Assembly: GCA_017407375.1 (NCBI GenBank) | Contig: JAFQWT010000035.1 | Coordinates: 1-5,577 of the forward strand | Source of the DNA: Clostridia bacterium | GTDB lineage: Bacteria > Bacillota > Clostridia > Oscillospirales > CAG-272 | DNA length: 5,577 nucleotides | Direction: 5' to 3' | In this document: positions 1-4,614 of the stretch, in pieces | Numbering within the stretch: position 1 is the first letter of the stretch | Layout of the letters: every line of letters starts with the position of its first letter | Made by a program: the position numbers and the translations under genes | Notes under the pieces: generated by a model | The model's database searches: none | What the model was told of the DNA's origin: nothing | Seen by the model: the letters and a program-made list of their open reading frames with translations, nothing else

Positions 1-13
1 CCTACGAGAGCTA

Positions 14-54
14 AAGTGAAAAAGGACGGAGCCATGCTCCGTCCTTTTTCACTT
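14..54. terminator. Bidirectional intrinsic terminator hairpin
   Basis: Positions 14-32 pair with 36-54 without a mismatch: a 19-bp stem with a CAT loop at 33-35. The GC-rich core (GGACGGAGC and its complement) is flanked by A5 at 19-23 and T5 at 45-49, so either strand gives a hairpin followed by a U run. On the minus strand it would end the mtaB-glyS transcript. On the plus strand it would end a gene lying left of the window. A TAA at 12-14 abuts the hairpin and could be that gene's stop codon, but only four codons are visible. The fold and the symmetry are seen directly; termination in both directions is inferred. Confidence 0.9.
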
Positions 55-66
55 ACAGGGATGCAA

Positions 67-102
67 CAAAGGGGTGCTCTGCCAAAACAGAACACCCCTT
101 TG
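67..102 (-). terminator. Secondary 3' hairpin after glyS, weak terminator
   Basis: Positions 67-76 pair with 93-102 (10 bp, GGGGTG/CACCCC core). After a C/A mismatch the stem continues with 78-81 against 88-91, closing on a 6-nt loop. It begins about 30 nt past the glyS stop codon on the minus strand. The U content after the stem is poor (TTTG then TTGCAT), so it would be a weak terminator or a 3'-end stabilising structure ahead of the strong hairpin at 14-54. The fold is clear; its role is inferred. Confidence 0.5.
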
Positions 103-130
103 GTTGATCGCCCTGAATCCACCGCCGGAC

Positions 131-1528
131 TTAAAAGTCCATGCGGGCCTCGATATAGGCCTTCACCTCGGTCATCGGGATACGCACCTGCTCCATGGTG
201 TCACGGTCACGCACGGTCACGCAGCCGTCCTCCTTCGAGTCAAAGTCGTAGGTGATGCAGAAGGGCGTGCCGATCTCGTCCTCGCGGCGGTAGCGCTTAC
301 CGATCGAGCCCGCATCGTCAAAGTCCACGGCAAAATGCTTCGAAAGCTCATCGTAAAGCGGGAGGGCCTCCTCGGTGAGCTTCTTGGAAAGGGGCAGGAC
401 TGCCGCCTTCATCGGGGCGAGGGCGGGGTGCAGATGCAGGACGGTACGCACGTCGTTCGTCTCAGCGTCGATGACCTCCTCGTCGTAGGCATCGACAAGG
501 AAGGCCAGCGTCACGCGGTCAGCCCCCAGCGAGGGCTCGATGACGTAGGGCGTGTAGTGCTCGCCCGTCTCGGGGTCGAAGTAGTCCATCGCCTCTCCCG
601 AGTGCTTGGCGTGCTGACCGAGGTCGTAGTCGGTGCGGTCGGCAATGCCCCACAGCTCGCCCCAGCCGAAGGGGAAGAGATACTCAAAGTCGGTGGTCGC
701 CTTGGAGTAGAAGCAAAGCTCCTCGGGGTCGTGGTCACGCAGGCGGAGGTTCTCCGCGGTCATGCCAAGGTTCAGGAGGAAGTTTTTGCAGTAGTCCTTC
801 CAGTAGGCAAACCACTCAAGGTCGGTGCCGGGCTTGCAGAAGAACTCAAGCTCCATCTGCTCAAACTCACGCGTACGGAAGATGAAGTTGCCGGGCGTGA
901 TCTCATTGCGGAAGGATTTACCGATCTGGCCGATGCCAAAGGGGAGCTTCTTGCGCGTGGTGCGCGCCACGTTCTTGAAGTTGACAAAGATGCCCTGCGC
1001 CGTCTCGGGGCGGAGGTAGAGCTCGCTCGTGGCGTCCTCGGTCACACCCTGGAAGGTCTTGAACATCAGGTTGAACTTGCGGATATCGGTAAAGTCGTGG
1101 CTGCCGCAGTCGGGGCAGGCGATGCCGTGCTCACGGATGTAGACGGCCATCTCCTCGTTCGACATGCCCGCGGGGTTGTCGGAAAGCCCCTCGGCCGCCA
1201 CGTAATCCTCGATCAGCTTGTCGGCGCGGTGGCGGGTTTTGCACGCTTTGCAGTCCATCAGGGGGTCGGAAAAGCCGCCCACGTGGCCCGAGGCCACCCA
1301 CACCTGGGGATTCACGATGATCGCGCTGTCAAGGCCCACGTTGTAGCGTGACTCCTGAACGAACTTGCGCCACCAGGCCTTTTTGATGTTGTTCTTGAAC
1401 TCCACGCCGAGGGGGCCGAAATCCCACGAGTTGGCAAGGCCGCCGTAGATCTCGGAGCCTGAGAAGATGAACCCGCGCGATTTGCAAAGGGCCACGATAT
1501 TTTCCATAGTCTTCTGCGAATTTTCCAT
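131..1528 (-). CDS. glyS: Glycyl-tRNA synthetase, dimeric class II type
   Basis: This cytoplasmic enzyme attaches glycine to tRNA-Gly using ATP. It is the single-chain alpha2 type, related to eukaryotic and Thermus GlyRS, not the alpha/beta tetramer. The 465 residues are the normal length for the family. The N-terminus has the signature [18 protein letters not shown] (about 24-41). The insertion between motifs 1 and 2 carries two CxxC pairs (C93/C96 and C138/C141), probably a zinc site. Motif 2 is FRNE at 206-209 with the downstream RTREFEQME stretch. Motif 3 is EPSLGADR at 331-338. The anticodon-binding domain fills about 365-465. The Met at 1528 is preferred over Met8 (codon at 1505-1507) because AGAGAGG lies 5 nt upstream. 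The gene follows mtaB by 29 nt with no terminator or promoter between, so it is probably read from the mtaB promoter. No T-box leader was seen. Also called glyQS in some annotations. Confidence 0.97.
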   Translation of the reverse strand: MENSQKTMENIVALCKSRGFIFSGSEIYGGLANSWDFGPLGVEFKNNIKKAWWRKFVQESRYNVGLDSAIIVNPQVWVASGHVGGFSDPLMDCKACKTRHRADKLIEDYVAAEGLSDNPAGMSNEEMAVYIREHGIACPDCGSHDFTDIRKFNLMFKTFQGVTEDATSELYLRPETAQGIFVNFKNVARTTRKKLPFGIGQIGKSFRNEITPGNFIFRTREFEQMELEFFCKPGTDLEWFAYWKDYCKNFLLNLGMTAENLRLRDHDPEELCFYSKATTDFEYLFPFGWGELWGIADRTDYDLGQHAKHSGEAMDYFDPETGEHYTPYVIEPSLGADRVTLAFLVDAYDEEVIDAETNDVRTVLHLHPALAPMKAAVLPLSKKLTEEALPLYDELSKHFAVDFDDAGSIGKRYRREDEIGTPFCITYDFDSKEDGCVTVRDRDTMEQVRIPMTEVKAYIEARMDF

Positions 1529-1533
1529 ACGAA

Positions 1534-1540
1534 CCTCTCT
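1534..1540 (-). promoter_or_regulatory. Ribosome binding site of glyS
   Basis: On the minus strand this reads AGAGAGG, followed by 5 nt and ATG at 1528-1526. It favours the upstream of two candidate in-frame Met codons; the second, seven codons later, lacks a comparable site. Because the mtaB-glyS gap is only 29 nt, this is the main signal in that gap. Confidence 0.7.
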
Positions 1541-1557
1541 TTATCTATCTTTATTTT

Positions 1558-2877
1558 TTATATTAGCTTCCCAAAAAGCACACCGTCACGGACGTCCATG
1601 GGCATCACCGAAAGGATCCTGCCGCGTACGTCGGTGTCGGCTGTGGCACACACGGGCAAAAAGGTGGGCGTGTGCCCTGTGTAGGTGCCCCCCGCCTCGG
1701 TCTCAAAAAGGACGGAAAGCGGCTCCCCCGCCTGCAGGGCGGCGGTCAGGACGCTTTCGGAGAGGCGGGCGGCCAGCGCCGTCAGCGTGCGGCTTCTCTC
1801 GGCCTTCTCACGCGGGGGCACGGCACCGTCCATGGTGGCGGCCTCGGTCCCTTTTCGTGGGGAGTAGGCAAACACGTGCATCGCAAGGAAACGCGCCTTC
1901 TCGGCAAAATCGATGGTTTCTGCAAAGTCTTCTTTACTTTCCCCGGGGAACCCGACGATCATATCGCAGGTGAAGGTCGCCGCGGGGATGGCGGCACGGA
2001 GTGAGCGGATGGCAGAGAGCGCCATCTCGCGGTTATAGCGCCGCCGCATGCGGGCCAGCACGCGGTCAGAGCCGCTCTGCACCGAAAGGTGAAAGTGGGG
2101 GCAAAGGTGGGTAAGCGCCGCGGCCCGCTCGGCAAAGTCCCCCCGCACGACCTCGGGCGTCAGGGAGCCAAGGCGGATCCGCTCGATCGGCAGGCGGTCG
2201 GCGTCCTCCAAAAGATCGATGAGGCGGTAGCCGTCGCGGCGGTCACGCCCGTAGGAGGCGGTCTCGATCCCCGTCAGCACGACCTCGCGCACGCCCGATG
2301 CGGAAAGACGGGCGATCTCCGCAAGGATCTCGTCCCGATCACGGGAGCGCACCGGCCCGCGCGCGGCGGGAATGGCGCAGTAGGTGCAGCGGCAGTCACA
2401 GCCGTCGGCGATCTTCACGTAGGCGCGTGTCCGCGGTGTTCCCGCCACGCACATCGGCTCGTAGCCCTCGCCCTCCAGGGAGCGGACGGCGTTCACGGGG
2501 GGGATAAGTTCCCCCGCAAGGAGGCGCTTGGCCACCGCCACGGTCTTCATCTTGTCGGCCGTGCCGCCAACGTAGGACACCCCGGGAATGGCCAGGACCT
2601 CCGCGGGGTGAGACTGCGCGTAGCAGCCGATGACAAGCACGTGGGCGTGCGGGTTCTCACGGACAAGGCGGCGGATCGCCTTGCGGCACTTGCGGTCGCT
2701 CTCCTCCGTGACGGTGCAGGTGTTGACCACCACGGCATCGGCCCCGTCCGTGACCTCGGCAAAGCCCTCACGGAGGAAGGCCTCACGGATCGCCTCGGTC
2801 TCATACTGCGCGACCTTGCAACCCAGCGATGAGAAAAGGGCAGTGGGGGAGGACAGCACGTTTTCCTTGCCGTTCAT
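1558..2877 (-). CDS. mtaB: tRNA t6A37 methylthiotransferase, MtaB type
   Basis: A radical SAM enzyme that adds a methylthio group to C2 of N6-threonylcarbamoyladenosine at tRNA position 37 (ms2t6A), by homology to Bacillus subtilis MtaB/YqeV. The three-domain order is complete. An N-terminal UPF0004 domain has iron-sulfur cysteines C20, C54 and C85 (in GCK, NTCTVT and GCYAQ contexts). The radical SAM domain has the CxxxCxxC cluster loop C160, C164 and C167 followed by AIPAARGPVRSR. A C-terminal TRAM-like RNA-binding region lies at about 380-439. The 439 residues fit the family. The start is supported by AGGAGG at 2885-2890, 7 nt before ATG. Oddities are GCKVAQYETE where the family usually has GCKVNQYETE, and an extra Cys (C162) inside the cluster loop. 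The MtaB assignment, as against MiaB or RimO, rests on the GCKV-QYETE and NTCTVT signatures. It is the first gene of the unit that continues into glyS. Confidence 0.92.
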   Translation of the reverse strand: MNGKENVLSSPTALFSSLGCKVAQYETEAIREAFLREGFAEVTDGADAVVVNTCTVTEESDRKCRKAIRRLVRENPHAHVLVIGCYAQSHPAEVLAIPGVSYVGGTADKMKTVAVAKRLLAGELIPPVNAVRSLEGEGYEPMCVAGTPRTRAYVKIADGCDCRCTYCAIPAARGPVRSRDRDEILAEIARLSASGVREVVLTGIETASYGRDRRDGYRLIDLLEDADRLPIERIRLGSLTPEVVRGDFAERAAALTHLCPHFHLSVQSGSDRVLARMRRRYNREMALSAIRSLRAAIPAATFTCDMIVGFPGESKEDFAETIDFAEKARFLAMHVFAYSPRKGTEAATMDGAVPPREKAERSRTLTALAARLSESVLTAALQAGEPLSVLFETEAGGTYTGHTPTFLPVCATADTDVRGRILSVMPMDVRDGVLFGKLI

Positions 2878-2913
2878 CGTTTCTCCTCCTCACTCGCATC
2901 CTATTACCGAAGA

Positions 2914-2942
2914 ATTATACCATAGTTAAAGAAAAAAGTAAA
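2914..2942 (-). promoter_or_regulatory. Promoter of mtaB-glyS
   Basis: Read on the minus strand, a perfect TATAAT -10 (2919-2914) is preceded by TGG, giving an extended -10 (TGnTATAAT). It sits 17 bp from a -35-like TTTACT (2942-2937, 4 of 6 matches to consensus). Transcription would start near 2907, leaving a leader of about 30 nt that carries the AGGAGG site. The leader is too short for a T-box or riboswitch. Confidence 0.8.
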
Positions 2943-2948
2943 GTCCTA

Positions 2949-2964
2949 TTCCGAGATTTCGGAA
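2949..2964. repeat. Inverted repeat between divergent promoters, possible operator
   Basis: TTCCGA at 2949-2954 and TCGGAA at 2959-2964 form a perfect 6-4-6 inverted repeat with GATT as spacer. It lies 6 bp upstream of the mtaB -35 and 13 bp upstream of the radC -35, where a regulator could touch both promoters. The symmetry is seen directly; binding by a regulator is a guess, and a 6-bp half-site can occur by chance. It does not look like the Gram-positive LexA box (GAAC-N4-GTTC). Confidence 0.4.
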
Positions 2965-2977
2965 AAAGCCGCCCCTC

Positions 2978-3006
2978 TTGACCTTTTTCGGCGCTTCCTG
3001 TATAAT
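2978..3006 (+). promoter_or_regulatory. Promoter of the RadC-family gene
   Basis: TTGACC at 2978-2983 and a perfect TATAAT at 3001-3006 are separated by exactly 17 bp, a near-consensus sigma-A promoter. Transcription would start near 3013 and leave a leader of about 19 nt. This also rules out translation from the in-frame TTG at 2978, which is the -35 box. Confidence 0.92.
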
Positions 3007-3016
3007 GGAAAAAACG

Positions 3017-3026
3017 AAGGGGGGTG
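3017..3026 (+). promoter_or_regulatory. Ribosome binding site of the RadC-family gene
   Basis: AAGGGGGGTG ends 5 nt before the ATG at 3032, and its AGGGGGG core ends 7 nt before it. This fixes the start at 3032 rather than the earlier in-frame ATG at 3005, which overlaps the -10 box and lies upstream of the predicted transcription start. Confidence 0.85.
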
Positions 3027-3031
3027 TCAAA

Positions 3032-4312
3032 ATGCCAACGGAAAATCCGCATAAGGACCACAGGGGACGGCTCCGCCGCCGTTTTCTCAGCGCGGGCCTT
3101 TCCGATTTTGCTCCCCACAACGTCCTTGAGCTTTTGCTCTTTTATGCCATTCCGAGGCGCGATACCAACCCCCTCGCGCATGCCCTGCTCGACCGCTTCG
3201 GCACGGTGGACGCCGTCCTTTCGGCAGGGGAGGAGGAGCTTTGCGCGGTGGCGGGTGTTGGCGAGAGGACGGCGCGGCTGCTTCGCACGGTGGCCGCGGC
3301 CTCGGCGTTTGACGCCTGCCTGCCACGCCCGCGCTTTTCGGATGCCGAGGCGCTCGGCAGCTTTTTCTGTGACCTGCTCTCGCCACTGGAGGAGGGGCTG
3401 GCCGTGGCCTATCTCGGCAACGACTTCGGCCTCCTTTCGCATCGCGTGCTGGCAGGGGTCGACCCCCACTCCCCGCACACCTCGGTGGCGGCGCTGGTCG
3501 GGGAGGGGCTCCTGCTCTCGGCTCCGATGTGCGCCGTGGCTCACGTCCACCGTGACGGGCTGGCCCTGCCCACCACCGCCGACCTTGACCTTTCCCGCAC
3601 GTGGAAGGGCGCCATGACCGCCTCGGGCGTGCGGCTTCTCGAGAGCTACATCGTCAGCGGCGATACCTATACCACGCTCCTGCGCCGTCACAGCGGCAAG
3701 CGCTCACCCACCGCAGGGCCTTTAGCCCTGCCCACCCCCACGGAGGCGGAGCGCTCGCTCCTTGCCTCGCTTTCGGGGGCGGCGGGGCTGGCGCTGAAGA
3801 CCGAGGAGCTCCTTGGTCGCTACGGTGGCCTTAAGCGCCTTCTCTCCGCCTCGGCCGCCCGCCACCGTTACGAGGGGCTTGACGAGCGTGAGACCGCGCT
3901 CCTTTTACTGCCCTACGCGCTCCACGCCTACCGTATGAGCGAGCGGCCCGTGCCCGCCGCGCAGGAGAGGGAGGCGCTGGGCGCCCACCTTGCCGACTGG
4001 TATCACGGGCGGGCGGTCGAGGAGGTCGTGCTGTTGCTCTTTGACCGTGAGGGGCGCCACCTGGCAACAAGCTCGGTCGGTGTCGGCAGTGTGAGTGAGG
4101 CAGCCCTCTCCTGCCGCCGCATTGCGGAGCGGGCCCTCTTTTCGGGGGCAAGTCTTTCCGTCATGGCCCACAACCACCCTGAGGGCGTGGCGGCTCCGTC
4201 AGCGGAGGACCGCTCCGCCACCGAGGCCGTCCGCGGCGCGCTTTCGGCCATCGGCATCACGTTTCTTGGCCAATATATCGTCGCAGGGCGCGACGTCGCC
4301 TTTATTTCGTAA
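3032..4312 (+). CDS. Tandem-duplicated RadC-family protein (HhH plus two MPN/JAMM domains)
   Basis: At 426 residues this is about twice the usual RadC length (roughly 220-230). Repeat 1 has a good helix-hairpin-helix region (LELLLFYAIPRRDTNP at 32-47, AGVGERTARLL at 74-84), then an MPN/JAMM-like domain at about 100-220. Repeat 2 has a worn HhH (about 238-300; GLDERETALLL at 282 on has lost the second Gly), then an intact RadC/JAMM domain (about 312-426) with HNHP at 380-383, S390 and D393. In repeat 1 the equivalent site reads H171-V-H173, T181 and D184: the same spacing, but Ser is Thr and the Asn-Pro context is gone. Equivalent landmarks sit 207-210 residues apart along the chain, for example LLDRFG at 52 and LLGRYG at 260, and EE at 120 and 330. 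The family is named for DNA repair, but its biochemical role is unsettled; a metal-binding function for the C-terminal site is inferred. It has its own promoter and terminator, divergent from mtaB. Confidence 0.88.
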   Translation: MPTENPHKDHRGRLRRRFLSAGLSDFAPHNVLELLLFYAIPRRDTNPLAHALLDRFGTVDAVLSAGEEELCAVAGVGERTARLLRTVAAASAFDACLPRPRFSDAEALGSFFCDLLSPLEEGLAVAYLGNDFGLLSHRVLAGVDPHSPHTSVAALVGEGLLLSAPMCAVAHVHRDGLALPTTADLDLSRTWKGAMTASGVRLLESYIVSGDTYTTLLRRHSGKRSPTAGPLALPTPTEAERSLLASLSGAAGLALKTEELLGRYGGLKRLLSASAARHRYEGLDERETALLLLPYALHAYRMSERPVPAAQEREALGAHLADWYHGRAVEEVVLLLFDREGRHLATSSVGVGSVSEAALSCRRIAERALFSGASLSVMAHNHPEGVAAPSAEDRSATEAVRGALSAIGITFLGQYIVAGRDVAFIS

Positions 4313-4345
4313 ACAAAACCTTACAAGCGGCCTTTACCCCCTTCC

Positions 4346-4376
4346 TCCGTCGGCTCGCGGCGGCGGCGAGGACGGG
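4346..4376. repeat. GC-rich hairpin element downstream of the RadC-family gene
   Basis: CCGTC (4347-4351) pairs with GACGG (4371-4375), and CTCGC (4354-4358) pairs with GCGAG (4366-4370). A GG bulge and a 7-nt GGCGGCG loop complete the fold, and a T-G wobble at 4346/4376 can extend it. No U run follows, so it is not an intrinsic terminator by itself. ACAAG at 4323-4327 and CTTGT at 4391-4395 could close a larger fold around it. It may be a degenerate interspersed intergenic repeat, but a single copy cannot show that. Confidence 0.4.
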
Positions 4377-4406
4377 ACGCCTCTCCCTCCCTTGTGTCGC
4401 AAAAGC

Positions 4407-4449
4407 AAAAGAAAGCGCGAAGAAAGTGAAAAACGCGCTTTCTTTTTTA
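4407..4449 (+). terminator. Intrinsic terminator of the RadC-family gene
   Basis: Positions 4407-4419 pair perfectly with 4434-4446 (13 bp, GAAAGCGCG core) around a 14-nt A-rich loop, and the stem runs into a T tract (4443-4448). It lies about 95 nt past the stop codon at 4310-4312 and separates that transcript from pheS. An A-rich run on the left flank would give a weaker U tract on the opposite strand. Confidence 0.88.
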
Positions 4450-4524
4450 TTGTTTCGGTAACGGCGGTTTCTTGCCGTCCGTCCTCCTTTTTGACGGAAA
4501 AAGTGAAAAAAGAGGCGTTCCCCC

Positions 4525-4553
4525 TTGCATTTCGCCCGCGTATCTGCTATACT
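4525..4553 (+). promoter_or_regulatory. Promoter of pheS
   Basis: TTGCAT at 4525-4530 and TATACT at 4548-4553 have a 17-bp spacer. TG at 4545-4546 makes an extended -10. Transcription would start near 4560, giving a leader of about 55 nt. That is far too short for a T-box, the usual control of many Firmicute aminoacyl-tRNA synthetase genes. Confidence 0.87.
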
Positions 4554-4577
4554 TGGTATATTGTTTATATAGATTTT

Positions 4578-4597
4578 CGGGCGCCCCCCGGCGTCCG
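4578..4597 (+). promoter_or_regulatory. Leader hairpin just before the pheS ribosome binding site
   Basis: Positions 4578-4585 pair with 4590-4597 (8 bp including one G-U pair) around a CCCC loop. The stem ends 3 nt before the AAAGGA site at 4601-4606. It is not followed by a U run, so it is not a terminator. It could stabilise the 5' end or tune translation initiation; the role is inferred. Confidence 0.45.
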
Positions 4598-4614
4598 CGG
4601 AAAGGAAAAAGGAT

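Noticed and set aside
3..14. Possible last codons of a plus-strand gene ending in TAA at 12-14
   Set aside because: Only four codons lie in the window. The position against the terminator is suggestive but cannot support a gene call.
74..1351. Long plus-strand open frame of 425 codons opposite glyS
   Set aside because: It is antisense to a clear glycyl-tRNA synthetase, its product matches no family I recognise, and it is rich in Val, Gly, Leu, Arg and His, as expected of a GC-rich shadow frame. No ribosome binding site or promoter was seen.
2089..2832. Plus-strand open frame of 247 codons opposite mtaB
   Set aside because: Shadow of the mtaB coding strand; composition is typical of antisense GC-rich frames and no start signals are present.
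2878..3031. Possible LexA/SOS box controlling the RadC-family gene
   Set aside because: No GAAC-N4-GTTC or similar site was found; the only symmetry is TTCCGA-GATT-TCGGAA, which does not match.
2915..3691. Minus-strand open frame of 258 codons across the divergent promoters and the first half of the RadC-family gene
   Set aside because: It runs through both promoters and antisense to a supported gene, with no recognisable domains or ribosome binding site.
4478..4498. Second terminator-like hairpin, TCCGTC pairing with GACGGA
   Set aside because: Only a 6-bp stem with a 9-nt loop. The tract after it is A-rich on the plus strand, so it would not terminate the plus-strand transcript, and no minus-strand gene arrives there.
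4313..4614. T-box riboswitch upstream of pheS
   Set aside because: No AGGGTGGNACCGCG-like T-box sequence was seen, and the promoter leaves only about 55 nt of leader.
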